Numbered from the stretch's first letter, positions 16,701-25,615 are shown. The stretch: 64,000 nt of DNA from Eubacteriaceae bacterium CHKCI004 (GCA_900016875.1 FCNR01000023.1:1-64000); one strand, 5' to 3'. A program made the numbers and translations. Notes: generated from the letters alone by a model not told the origin.

Positions 16701-16904
16701 CCTATATTATATTACGCAACTACTCATTCTATGCTACTGCACTTTCTATATCTATTCTCATTACGAATTTTTCCTGCAAAAAGTCACAAAATCCTTTTGT
16801 CCACATGATATCATCCAGTCTATTCCGTCCTGTTCCCTCCACAAAATATGGACAAATCAGAGTCAAATAACACCAGATATCCCCCATTTTCCTGCCCCGG
16901 CACA

Positions 16905-17177
16905 CTAGGAGACAAAATATTCTACCGCATTGTGCGGAAAAAACGCCTTAAACTCACTGTACAGCTGCGCCGCCAGCGTCTTATTATGCGCCAGAATCAG
17001 CGTTGGCTTATTCAACTGCTGGATAACATTCGCCATGGTAAAAGTCTTACCCGACCCGGTAACACCCAGCAGTGTTTCAAACTGATTGCCCTCTTTAAAG
17101 CCCTTCACCAGCTTCTCGATAGCCTGCGGCTGATCGCCGGTGGGAGCGAATTCTGATACTAATTCGAAATGGTCCAT
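16905..17177 (-). pseudogene. uvrB: uvrB, 5' fragment cut by the mobile element
   Basis: Encodes the first 90 residues of the excision nuclease helicase subunit Uvr[20 protein letters not shown], the P-loop [17 protein letters not shown], and [12 protein letters not shown]. Normal UvrB (about 660 residues) continues VEYFVSYYDYYQPEAY; here the frame reads VEYFVS and then TAG at 16907..16905. The sequence beyond is AT-rich element DNA. The start at 17177 has AAAGGAG with eight bases of spacing. The simplest reading is that an integrating element inserted into the conserved YYDYY codons around 16905-16910, displacing the rest of uvrB to beyond the left edge. A partial duplicate with an intact uvrB elsewhere is the alternative. 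Confidence 0.85.
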
Positions 17178-17266
17178 GATAAATTCTCCTTTGTTGATTT
17201 TGATATGTTCGATATCAGCTATACTCAAAAATCATTTTTCTCTCTTATAAATTTAGGTTAATCCTT

Positions 17267-18250
17267 TTATTCTAATTCTTCTAACTTATTAATGCTCCCC
17301 AAAAAATGTTCTTCTACTAAGGATACTCTGTTTCTTTCCAGTTTTTTATATCTTTCATACTCACTATGAGCTTTTTCAAGCGCTTGCTTATGTGTAACAG
17401 TCCCTTTAGTCTTAAGTATATCCCTTCTTGTCATTTTCAAATAGTCATCTATGGTTTCCAACCAGTCTTTCATATACATAGGCTCATGATTTAATGCATG
17501 TACCTCCGCAATATCCAAATAGGCGGTAACAATTTTATTTAATGCATCCATTTCGTCTTTATTCAAATAGTTTTTTGCTACTTCTACGTCTGTCTTTTTT
17601 ATGGATTTCCCCTGCCAGGAAGTTAATCCCATATGTTCTTTTTCTGCATCCGCTCTTTGATATATCACTTCTGCAGCTGTATGCTTATGTGCTGCCCAAT
17701 GCATTTTATTCTGTACCTGTTTAAAGAAAAGAATTGAACTTTCTGCTCTTGGATCATAATCAATGCTAGTTGCATAAATTTCCAATACTTTTCTCCAAAA
17801 AACCTTTTCTGATGACCTGATATCACGAATACGTTCTAATAATTCATCAAAATAGTTTCCGCCCCCTAAGCGTTTTAAACGATCATCATCTAAAGCAAAA
17901 CCTTTTTGCATATATTCCTTTAAAATATTCGTTGCCCATATTCTAAACTGAGTACCACGCAAAGATTTTACTCTATATCCCACAGATATAATCACATCCA
18001 GATTATAATAATCCACTTGATAGGTTTTTCTATCATCAGCAGTATGGGCAAATTTTGCCCATACTGATTCTTTTTTCAATTCTCCCTCTTTAAAAATATT
18101 GCGTATATGTTTTCCTATAACACTTCTGTCTCTTTGAAACAACTCTGCCATCTGTTCTACAGAAAGCCATACCGTATCATCTACAAAAGTTGCCTCAATC
18201 TTTGTTAATCCATCTTCTGTAGTATACATCAGAAAATTAGATTCCTTCAT
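17267..18250 (-). CDS. rhuM: RhuM family protein
   Basis: 327 residues from MKESNFLMYTTEDG. Matches the RhuM family first noted on Salmonella pathogenicity islands: WLSVEQMAELFQRDRSVIGKHI near the N terminus (helix-turn-helix-like), YNLDVIISVGYRVKS and RGTQFRIWATNILKEYMQKGFALDDDRL, then a C-terminal helical part. Its biochemical role is unknown; RhuM genes are often found beside restriction or defence genes. It begins six bases after the upstream nuclease/STAND-like gene stop, so the two form an operon. The start at 18250 is preceded by GAGAGGTGAG. It ends 89 bases before the uvrB start. Confidence 0.85.
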   Translation of the reverse strand: MKESNFLMYTTEDGLTKIEATFVDDTVWLSVEQMAELFQRDRSVIGKHIRNIFKEGELKKESVWAKFAHTADDRKTYQVDYYNLDVIISVGYRVKSLRGTQFRIWATNILKEYMQKGFALDDDRLKRLGGGNYFDELLERIRDIRSSEKVFWRKVLEIYATSIDYDPRAESSILFFKQVQNKMHWAAHKHTAAEVIYQRADAEKEHMGLTSWQGKSIKKTDVEVAKNYLNKDEMDALNKIVTAYLDIAEVHALNHEPMYMKDWLETIDDYLKMTRRDILKTKGTVTHKQALEKAHSEYERYKKLERNRVSLVEEHFLGSINKLEELE

Positions 18251-18255
18251 CTGTC

Positions 18256-19839
18256 TCACCTCTCTATCTGCTGAAATATTCTGCCAAAACCAATATCCCT
18301 GTAATTTTGCTCTGTCTCATATCGCTCAGACAGCTTATGGATCTCCTGATGATATCGCAAAATCATTTTGTATTTATCATAAAATAAAATCGAATCAGAA
18401 TTTATTTTATTCACAGCGCTTTGGTATATCTCGCCATATATTTCTTCCGACGCATTGATTTCATCGAGAACCTTCAGATATTCCACATACTGTGAATAAT
18501 ATTGACAATTCCTGAACAAAGTTGTGTGGTATTTCTCAAAATTTTCTTTGACCAGAGCAATAAGGAAATCTCTTGCAGACGGATTTTGATAGGTGATCGT
18601 CAACAACCCTTCTTCACCTCTTTTATATCTGTCCGTTCGGATTACAGTCTTTTCCAGTTCAATGACAGCATCGGAAAAATTTTTCCACTCAGAACTATTT
18701 GTCCGTGCTTTCATCTCATCATTATAACTTTTCTCCAGATATTGCATTTCTATCGGCATCGGAAAGATGAGTGTCAACATGTATAATATTTTGGCTTCAT
18801 CCGATAAATCATGAAAAATCTTTTTCCAAAATTCATGGGGACACTCGATATATTTATCAAACTCTGCTACACATTTTTCTGCCGGCATATCCGGTTTAAT
18901 ATGCTTTGTAAATAATTCTATGACCCGTGGATTATAATTAGGCGAATAGATCACTCTGTGATAATGACTCTGCAATTCCCTGGTCTGTTCCCACGTCAAA
19001 CAGGAACTTTTCAGATGTCCATAATAAATCTGCAGCTTTTCTTCGTCTGAATACTGCTCTACCCTGCATTCAAGTTCATAGTCTTTCACCATACGACGCA
19101 GTTCTTCATTCTGTTCCAGCCCCTGCTCCAAAATATATTCTCGCGTGGTCATAACAAGCAGACAATCTTTATGTCTGCGAATACGATCAATAAATGTTAC
19201 TAATTCTCCTGCCGGCTCTCCGGAAATAATAATAACCCTGTTCTTTCGCAGCTGCATGACTGCATCTTTAAAAACGGACGTTTCAACAAAAACCTCTCTC
19301 TTTTTTAATATCTCTTCATAACAGGTAATTGATTTTTGCACCAGCGCACTGTTTACCATTCGAAATAATTGTTTGCGCAATATATTGGCGCTGGGAATCC
19401 ACAATTGATAATATTTATCTTCCACTTCCCGGTATTCTTTTTGGCTGAGCAGATTATTCAAATCCTCTTTCATCAATATATCGTCTGTACTAACAATATA
19501 CGGAGACATCAGCTGATATATCTCATCTTTTTTCCTCACAGTAATGTTATCTGCTATCGCCAGAATGTACCGATCTACCCTTTTCCCCTTTGCCAGGAGT
19601 TTATCCTGTTTTGTTCTCTCTGTGCGCATTATCTTCATGATACTGTCGCCAGCATTTTTTATTCTCTTTGCCTGAAAGATGATTGTATATCCATCTTTGG
19701 CCACATATCGCCCGTCGATTCCCATATCTCGGCCTTCTGCAAAAGACTCCAGAATAATGTGTTCTTTTATTTGTATGATATCTCTTGCAAAATTTTGAAA
19801 TTCTGTCGGTGAAAATGCATGATAAAAGTCATAAGACAT
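18256..19839 (-). CDS. Restriction-endonuclease/STAND-like defence protein lacking its P-loop
   Basis: 527 residues. The N-terminal part (GRDMGIDGRYV...IIFQAKR) has the D...QxK pattern of Mrr-type PD-(D/E)xK nucleases. Residues about 195-230 resemble an nSTAND3 NTPase but read VIIISGEPAGELVTFIDRIRR...LLVMTTREYIL. In the family, GEPG is followed by GKT and a long stretch with Walker B before the LxxFIxRIRR segment. Here GEP is joined directly to that later segment, consistent with an in-frame loss of some 70 residues. The C-terminal helical sensor-like region is retained. ATG at 19839 follows GGGGGTGG. Probably a defence ATPase that is now inactive or altered. Confidence 0.65.
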   Translation of the reverse strand: MSYDFYHAFSPTEFQNFARDIIQIKEHIILESFAEGRDMGIDGRYVAKDGYTIIFQAKRIKNAGDSIMKIMRTERTKQDKLLAKGKRVDRYILAIADNITVRKKDEIYQLMSPYIVSTDDILMKEDLNNLLSQKEYREVEDKYYQLWIPSANILRKQLFRMVNSALVQKSITCYEEILKKREVFVETSVFKDAVMQLRKNRVIIISGEPAGELVTFIDRIRRHKDCLLVMTTREYILEQGLEQNEELRRMVKDYELECRVEQYSDEEKLQIYYGHLKSSCLTWEQTRELQSHYHRVIYSPNYNPRVIELFTKHIKPDMPAEKCVAEFDKYIECPHEFWKKIFHDLSDEAKILYMLTLIFPMPIEMQYLEKSYNDEMKARTNSSEWKNFSDAVIELEKTVIRTDRYKRGEEGLLTITYQNPSARDFLIALVKENFEKYHTTLFRNCQYYSQYVEYLKVLDEINASEEIYGEIYQSAVNKINSDSILFYDKYKMILRYHQEIHKLSERYETEQNYRDIGFGRIFQQIER

Positions 19840-20016
19840 CAACTTGCCACCCCCGCTTTATCCTGAAAGTTTCCTTATAACCCGCTTCTATAGAAATAAC
19901 CTGAATACCTGCTATCGCACTCCCTGATTGTAGTTGAAATTTTTTTTAGTATACCACACCCTCCCTCAAATGTATACATTTTTCAGAACGTTTGTTCTTT
20001 TTTAGGCGTAAATTTT

Positions 20017-20041
20017 GAGCCGGATGCAGAACATCCGGCTC
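20017..20041 (-). terminator. 3' hairpin after glnA
   Basis: Perfect ten-base stem GAGCCGGATG/CATCCGGCTC with a five-base loop, 14 bases beyond the glnA stop. The minus-strand sequence after it is AAAATTT, not a T tract, so it is a weak terminator or an mRNA-stabilising end. No gene is seen from 19840 to 20054. Confidence 0.5.
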
Positions 20042-20054
20042 GTGTCAGACAATA

Positions 20055-21482
20055 TTACAGATCATAATATTTCTTAAATTCTGCCGGGTTCGGTATCTGG
20101 GACAGCTCCAGGGCTTCCTGGCGTTTGCGGTCAAGCCAGATCTCGATGAGGCGTTCCGGGAAGACGCCACCGGCGGTCAGGTAGTCGTGGTCGGCTTCCA
20201 GAGCGTCGAGGGCTTCCTCGAGGGTCTTCGGCAGGGATTCTACTTTGGCCTTTTCCTCGTCGGACAGGTCGTAGAGGTTGAAGTCGTAAGGTCCCCAGCC
20301 GCAGGCGGACGGGTCGATTTTGTTGATGACGCCGTCGATGCCTGCCATGAGGATGGCCGCGTAGGCGTAATACGGGTTGGCGGTGGCGTCCGGGTTGCGC
20401 AGCTCAAAGCGCTTGGTCTCCGGGGATTTGGCGTAGGCCGGGATGCGAATGACCGCGCTTCGGTTGGAGGTGGCGTAGCCCACCGTCACAGGAGCCTCAA
20501 AGCCCGGCACCAGACGTTTGAAGGAGTTGGTGGACGGGTTGGTGAAGGCGCACAGGGACGCGATATGCTTCAGCAGGCCGCCGATGAAGTAGTGGGCGGT
20601 CTGACTTAAGCCCGAGTATCCGTCCTTGTCGTAAAAGACCGGTTTTCCGTCTTTTTTCAGGAGCATGTGAACGTGCATGCCGTTGCCGGCCTCATGGTGA
20701 ATCGGCTTTGGCATGAAGGTGGCGGTTTTACCTGCTTTAACGGCTGCGTTGCGGATGACATACTTGATGATCATGGTCTTGTCCGCCATGTCCACCATGT
20801 CGCCCAGTTCCACCTCGATCTCCATCTGACCGGAGCCGCCCACCTCGTGATGGTGGTATTTTACGTCCACGCCCCAGTTTTCCAGGAGGATGCACATCTG
20901 GCTTCTCAGATTATAGGCAATGTCCTGCGGTGCCGCCACGTGATAACCGCCGCCAGCAGGAACCTGAAAGCCGTTATTGTACAGACTCTCCTTTCCGCTG
21001 TTCCAGGCAGCCTGCGCCGTGTCAATGGTAAAAGAAGTCTTCTGCGGGGATACCGTATAACTTACGTTGTCAAAAAGATGAAATTCAAATTCCGGCCCGA
21101 TGAGCATCTCATCGGCGACGCCCTGTTCTTTCATGTACTCCATGGCGCGCAGACTTACATTTCTCGGGTACTGGTCAAACGGCCGGTTCTCCTCGCCGAT
21201 GACGCATACGTTGCCGCACATGGTCAGGGTCGGTATCTCCACGAACGGGTCGATGACCGCGGTGGATGGATCCGGGATGAATACCATGTCGCTCTTCTCC
21301 ACCGGAGCGTAGCCATAGTTGGAGCCGTCGAATCCGATACCGTAGGTAAAGATATCCTCGTTGAACCGCTCCACCGGAATGGTGATATGACGCCACCGTC
21401 CATCCAGGTCTGTCATCTTAAAATCAATCATGCGGATACCCTGCTCCGCGCACATTTTTCTTAATTCTTCTACTCTTTCCAT
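20055..21482 (-). CDS. glnA: Type I glutamine synthetase
   Basis: 475 residues from MERVEELRKMCAEQG. Catalyses ATP-dependent glutamine formation from glutamate and ammonia in a dodecamer. The beta-grasp segment (DLDGRWRHITIP, GFDGSNYGY), metal-binding GPEFEFHLFD, HHHEVGGSGQMEIEV, NGMHVHM, the ATP-binding region KPIHHEAGNGMH, and RSAVIRIPAY and RFELRNPDATANPYYA are all present. A tyrosine sits in NLYDLSDEE, the position adenylylated in some type I enzymes, but no adenylyltransferase is seen here. ATG at 21482 follows GGGAGG. Transcribed alone, divergent from the glycine-riboswitch symporter gene. Confidence 0.96.
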   Translation of the reverse strand: MERVEELRKMCAEQGIRMIDFKMTDLDGRWRHITIPVERFNEDIFTYGIGFDGSNYGYAPVEKSDMVFIPDPSTAVIDPFVEIPTLTMCGNVCVIGEENRPFDQYPRNVSLRAMEYMKEQGVADEMLIGPEFEFHLFDNVSYTVSPQKTSFTIDTAQAAWNSGKESLYNNGFQVPAGGGYHVAAPQDIAYNLRSQMCILLENWGVDVKYHHHEVGGSGQMEIEVELGDMVDMADKTMIIKYVIRNAAVKAGKTATFMPKPIHHEAGNGMHVHMLLKKDGKPVFYDKDGYSGLSQTAHYFIGGLLKHIASLCAFTNPSTNSFKRLVPGFEAPVTVGYATSNRSAVIRIPAYAKSPETKRFELRNPDATANPYYAYAAILMAGIDGVINKIDPSACGWGPYDFNLYDLSDEEKAKVESLPKTLEEALDALEADHDYLTAGGVFPERLIEIWLDRKRQEALELSQIPNPAEFKKYYDL

Positions 21483-21659
21483 AATAACCTCCCACATTAT
21501 TTTATTAAGTATATTCTAACATATTGTTAATTTTTTTACGATATTTTTCTTATTTAATTTATTATTTGAATTTTTATACTGAAAAACTTCAAAATAGCCC
21601 TCTGGTCCCCCGCTTTTTCCCCGATTCTCCATGAAAATTAAAATATCTGCAAAATCATC

Positions 21660-21688
21660 TTGCATTACTCTTCCGTTTATGATAGTCT
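21660..21688 (+). promoter_or_regulatory. Possible promoter of the glycine-riboswitch transcript
   Basis: TTGCAT (21660-21665), 17-base spacer, TAGTCT (21683-21688), which would start RNA about 25 bases before the aptamer. The -10 match is moderate. The stretch 21483-21718 holds only AT-rich divergent promoter DNA besides this. Confidence 0.35.
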
Positions 21689-21718
21689 GTTATCGTTCGC
21701 TATACATACAGCATTACT

Positions 21719-21808
21719 CTGGAGAGTCTTCACCGGCTTCGGCATACGGTGAAGCGCCGAAGGTGTACGGCAGATAGTTCTGCCAATCTCTCAGGCAAAA
21801 GGACAGAA
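21719..21808 (+). promoter_or_regulatory. Glycine riboswitch, single aptamer
   Basis: Shows the glycine aptamer landmarks in order: GGAGAGTCTTCACCG, the core GCGCCGAAGGTG, and the signature AATCTCTCAGGCAAAAGGACAG, whose CTCTC pairs back with GGAGAG to close P1. Only one aptamer is evident rather than the frequent tandem. It is followed by an intrinsic terminator and a sodium:alanine/glycine symporter gene, so glycine should set read-through into the transporter. Confidence 0.93.
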
Positions 21809-21833
21809 CACGTAAATGCATGTTTTTCTTCGG

Positions 21834-21861
21834 AGAGCTGATTTTTTGCAGCTCTTTTTTT
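21834..21861 (+). terminator. Riboswitch expression-platform terminator
   Basis: AGAGCTG/CAGCTCT stem with an eight-base loop and a run of seven T, 26 bases after the aptamer. Alternative pairing with the aptamer 3' side would give the regulatory switch. Confidence 0.85.
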
Positions 21862-21956
21862 GTTCTTCCCATCCTACTTTACACTCTTCTGCCTCCTTTT
21901 TTGCTGAATTGAAGATGGCGGAATTACACAGTAAAGAGGAAAGGAAGTATGAAAAA

Positions 21957-23378
21957 ATGTTTGAAACTATCAACAATGTGCTGACGTCCATTGATAATGT
22001 GGTCTGGGGTGTACCCCTGATCGTTATGATCATGGCGACAGGCATCTATCTGACCATCCGTCTGCGGGGACTTCAGGTCCGCAGACTTATTCTCGCCGTA
22101 AAATACATGTTTGCCAACGAAGAGCATGACGGGGACGGCGAGATTTCCAGCTTTGCAGCCCTTTGTACGGCACTCTCCGCCACCATCGGTACGGGTAATA
22201 TTGTCGGTGTTGCAACTGCCATCGTCGCCGGAGGACCGGGCGCTCTGTTCTGGATGGTCATGGCCGCCATCGTCGGTACAGCTACAAAATATACAGAAGG
22301 TTTTCTGGCCATCAAGTACCGGACCATCGCTGAGGACGGACATGTGGTCGGCGGACCGTTTTATTACATCGAAAATGGTATGGGCAAACAGTGGCGCTGG
22401 CTGGCTAAGATTTTTGCCTTTTTCGGACTCTGCGTCGGTCTGATGGGCATCGGTACTTTCACACAGATCAACGGTATCACCAGCGCGGTCAAAAACTTTT
22501 TTGACCCGGGAAACGTAAATACTGTTTCATTGTTTGGCAGGGACTATTCCTGGGCAGTAGTGATCGCCGGCATTATTCTTACCGTTATTGTCGCTTTTGT
22601 TATCATCGGCGGTATTCAGAGAATATCTACCGTATCACAGGTCATAGTTCCATTTATGGCTATTGCTTACGTGGCAACCGCCCTGTTGATCCTTATTCTT
22701 AACTATGAAAGAATCCCTGGCGCTATTGTGGAGATTGTACAGGGAGCCTTCGGTCTCCGCGCCGCTGCCGGCGGTGCTCTGGGAGCCATGATCGTCGCCA
22801 TGCAGAAAGGTATTGCCCGCGGTATTTTCTCCAATGAATCCGGCCTCGGCAGCGCGCCGATCGCCGCCGCCGCTGCTAAGTCCAACGAACCGGTTCGGCA
22901 GGGTCTTATCTCCATGCTGGGTACTGTCATCGACACGATCATCATCTGTACCATGACTGGTCTTTCCATCGTCATCACCGGTTCCTGGAATGTGGGACTG
23001 GACGGCGTTGACGTTACAACGAGAGCTTTCCAGGTTGGCCTGCCGTTCCCGGCACAGGTTTCTTCCTTTATATTAATGCTGTGCCTGGTATTCTTTGCCT
23101 TCACCACAATTCTCGGATGGGACTACTACAGTGAACGCTGCCTTGACTACCTGACTCACAATAACGCCAAAGCCGTGAAAATCTTCCGCTGGCTTTACAT
23201 TGCCTGCGTTTTCATCGGCCCTTACATGACCGTGTCCGCCGTATGGACCATCGCCGATATCTTTAACGGCCTCATGGCGATTCCTAACCTGATTGCTCTG
23301 CTGGCATTAAGCAGTATTGTGGCGAGAGAAACCAAAGCATATTTTAAAAACTTTAAAGAGAAAAATACATTTAGGTAA
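21957..23378 (+). CDS. Sodium:alanine/glycine symporter (AGCS family)
   Basis: 473 residues from MFETINNVLTSIDNVVWG. Integral membrane amino acid carrier with about ten or eleven helices. The family signature GTGNIVGVATAIVAGGPGALFWM is split over two adjacent segments, and KGIARGIFSNESGLGSAPIAAAAA and GWDYYSERC are present. It imports alanine or glycine with sodium. The longer open frame from 21816 runs through the terminator and is not used. ATG at 21957 has AAAGGAAG about nine bases upstream; another ATG at 21949 is out of frame. The glycine riboswitch in the leader argues for glycine as substrate. Confidence 0.92.
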   Translation: MFETINNVLTSIDNVVWGVPLIVMIMATGIYLTIRLRGLQVRRLILAVKYMFANEEHDGDGEISSFAALCTALSATIGTGNIVGVATAIVAGGPGALFWMVMAAIVGTATKYTEGFLAIKYRTIAEDGHVVGGPFYYIENGMGKQWRWLAKIFAFFGLCVGLMGIGTFTQINGITSAVKNFFDPGNVNTVSLFGRDYSWAVVIAGIILTVIVAFVIIGGIQRISTVSQVIVPFMAIAYVATALLILILNYERIPGAIVEIVQGAFGLRAAAGGALGAMIVAMQKGIARGIFSNESGLGSAPIAAAAAKSNEPVRQGLISMLGTVIDTIIICTMTGLSIVITGSWNVGLDGVDVTTRAFQVGLPFPAQVSSFILMLCLVFFAFTTILGWDYYSERCLDYLTHNNAKAVKIFRWLYIACVFIGPYMTVSAVWTIADIFNGLMAIPNLIALLALSSIVARETKAYFKNFKEKNTFR

Positions 23379-23409
23379 AGATACTTCTCCACAAATATGT
23401 CTGATATTA

Positions 23410-23442
23410 TTAGCACTCATCAAAAATGAGTGCTAATTTTTT
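23410..23442 (+). promoter_or_regulatory. CIRCE operator upstream of htpG, also terminator-shaped
   Basis: Perfect CIRCE: TTAGCACTC (23410-23418), nine bases, GAGTGCTAA (23428-23436). This is the HrcA repressor site of class I heat-shock genes. The inverted repeat is followed by TTTTTTC and lies 31 bases after the symporter stop, so the same DNA can act as the symporter terminator. It sits just upstream of the htpG -35, not over the start site as is usual. Confidence 0.95.
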
Positions 23443-23443
23443 C

Positions 23444-23472
23444 TTGACATTCATTTTTTTTGGTATTACTAT
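23444..23472 (+). promoter_or_regulatory. htpG promoter
   Basis: TTGACA (23444-23449), 17-base spacer, TACTAT (23467-23472). Predicted start near 23479 gives a leader of about 130 bases. HrcA on CIRCE seven bases upstream would block polymerase at the -35. Confidence 0.8.
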
Positions 23473-23611
23473 ATTATCCAAAGCCCGCTCTTTTTCACTT
23501 TGTCGGGCAGCATATGCCGTTACTGTTCACACCGTGACCAGTAACCGTATTCCAACAATTCCTCGCCGCTGCGGCGCGGATTTATTACCAAATCAAAAAG
23601 GAGATGCTATT

Positions 23612-25615
23612 ATGGCTAAGCAGGGAAGTTTATCAATCAACAGCGAAAACATTTTTCCTATTATTAAAAAATGGCTGTACTCTGATCACGATATCTTCAT
23701 TCGTGAGCTGGTCAGCAACGGCTGCGACGCTGTAACCAAATTAAAAAAATTATCTGTCATCGGCGAATATGAAGAGCCGGAAGGCAACAAATACAAAGTA
23801 GACGTTCTTGTCAGCCCGGAAGATAAGACGATAAAATTCATTGATAACGGTATCGGTATGACCGAGAACGAAGTTGATGAATATATTAACCAGATCGCCT
23901 TCTCCGGCGCGGAAGCCTTCCTGGCACAATACAAAGACAAGACCAACGAAGAACAGATTATCGGTCATTTCGGTCTGGGCTTCTACTCCGCATTCATGGT
24001 TGCCGACCGTGTGACCATCGATACTCTTTCTTATAAAGAAGGCGCCAGACCGGTTCACTGGGAATGTGACGGCGGCACAGAGTTCTCCATGGAGGACGGC
24101 GAGAGAACAGAGCGTGGTACGGAGATCACCCTCTATCTTAACGAAGACAGCTATGAATTTTCCAACGAATACCGTGTTCGCGAGGTTCTGGAGAAATACT
24201 GTTCCTTCATGCCGGTGGAGATTTATTTCACCAATGAAGACGCAGAAGAACCGGAGAAAGAAGACATCCCGGATGTGGTGGACGTGGACGCCAAAGAAGA
24301 TGCCTCTGATGCGGACGCAGCAACAGAGAATGCCGACGATACAGATGACGGCAGCGAAGGCGCAGACAGCGAAGATCATGAAGTTACTCTGGACGATGAT
24401 GACGAGGAGAAAGAGGACGAAGGTCCGAAGCCGATCAACACCATACATCCTCTCTGGACCAAACATCCGAATGACTGTACTGAGGAAGAATACAAAGAAT
24501 TCTACCGGGATACCTTCCATGACTACAGAGAGCCTTTATTCTGGATCCATCTGAACATGGATTACCCGTTCAACTTAAAAGGTATTCTCTACTTCCCGAA
24601 GATCAACTCTCAGTATGAGAGCATTGAGGGAACCATCAAGTTATACAACAATCAGGTATTTATCGCCGACAACATCAAGGAAGTCATTCCGGAATACCTT
24701 CTTCTTCTGAAGGGATGCATCGACTGTCCGGATCTGCCGCTGAACGTATCCAGAAGCGCTCTGCAGAATGATGGGTTTGTAAAGAAGATCTCCAACTACA
24801 TCACGAAAAAGGTAGCGGAGAAGTTATCCGGTATGTGCAAAACAGATCGGGAAGCCTATGAGAAATACTGGGATGACATTAGCCCGTTCATCAAATACGG
24901 CTGTATCCGTGACATGAAGTTCAACGAGAAGATGCGCGACTACATCATCTTTAAAAATATGGAAGGCAAATATATCACTCTTCCGGAATATCTGGAAGCA
25001 GGCAAAGAGTCCTATGAAAACAAAGTCTTCTATATCACTGATGATGTGGCACAGTCCCAGTACATTAACATGTTCAAAGAAAACAACATGGATGCCGTTT
25101 ATCTGACCCATCCGATCGACAATACTTTCATCACTCATCTGGAACAGGCGAATCCGGACGTCCGCTTCCTGCGTATCGACTCCGATCTGACCGACAACTT
25201 CAAAGAAGAAGTTTCCGAGGATGAGATGAAAGAGACCACCGAAAAGCTGGCAGAGTTATTCAAGAAAGCAACCGGACAGGAGAACCTGATTCTCAAGGTG
25301 GAAAAACTGAAAAACCCTGAGATATCTTCCATGATCACTGTTTCCGAGCAGACAAGACGTATGGCGGAAATGATGGAAATGTACGGCATGAGCAAGAGTG
25401 AGACCGGTCTTGGCGCACAGGGCGAAACTCTCATATTAAACGCCAACAACGAACTGGTTCAGTTCATCTTAAATAATGAAGAGAATGAAAACACCGAACT
25501 CATCTGCCAGCAGATTTACGACCTGGCACAGCTTGCCAACCATCCGCTGAAACCGGAGGAAATGACCAAGTTCGTGGCACGCTCCAACAAAATCCTTGGT
25601 ATCCTGACCAAATAA
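23612..25615 (+). CDS. htpG: Molecular chaperone HtpG (bacterial Hsp90)
   Basis: 667 residues from MAKQGSLSINSENIF. ATP-driven dimeric chaperone. The N-terminal GHKL ATPase is intact: FIRELVSNGCDAVTKL, KFIDNGIGMTENEV and IGHFGLGFYSAFMVA. The middle domain has LYFPKINSQYES and GCIDCPDLPLNVSRSALQND; the C-terminal dimer region ends at 25615. Between N and middle domains, residues about 208-274 form a strongly acidic insert (runs of D and E) like the charged linker of eukaryotic Hsp90, which most bacterial HtpG lack. ATG at 23612 follows AAAAAGGAG; the open frame upstream covers promoter DNA. Heat-shock regulation through HrcA is indicated by CIRCE. Confidence 0.95.
   Translation: MAKQGSLSINSENIFPIIKKWLYSDHDIFIRELVSNGCDAVTKLKKLSVIGEYEEPEGNKYKVDVLVSPEDKTIKFIDNGIGMTENEVDEYINQIAFSGAEAFLAQYKDKTNEEQIIGHFGLGFYSAFMVADRVTIDTLSYKEGARPVHWECDGGTEFSMEDGERTERGTEITLYLNEDSYEFSNEYRVREVLEKYCSFMPVEIYFTNEDAEEPEKEDIPDVVDVDAKEDASDADAATENADDTDDGSEGADSEDHEVTLDDDDEEKEDEGPKPINTIHPLWTKHPNDCTEEEYKEFYRDTFHDYREPLFWIHLNMDYPFNLKGILYFPKINSQYESIEGTIKLYNNQVFIADNIKEVIPEYLLLLKGCIDCPDLPLNVSRSALQNDGFVKKISNYITKKVAEKLSGMCKTDREAYEKYWDDISPFIKYGCIRDMKFNEKMRDYIIFKNMEGKYITLPEYLEAGKESYENKVFYITDDVAQSQYINMFKENNMDAVYLTHPIDNTFITHLEQANPDVRFLRIDSDLTDNFKEEVSEDEMKETTEKLAELFKKATGQENLILKVEKLKNPEISSMITVSEQTRRMAEMMEMYGMSKSETGLGAQGETLILNANNELVQFILNNEENENTELICQQIYDLAQLANHPLKPEEMTKFVARSNKILGILTK

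Noticed and set aside
20187-21464. Long plus-strand frames opposite glnA
   Set aside because: glnA shows every family motif; the opposite frames result from its GC-rich third positions.
21816-21956. N-terminal extension of the symporter from 21816
   Set aside because: It would translate through the riboswitch terminator and has no ribosome site; the family start is at 21957.
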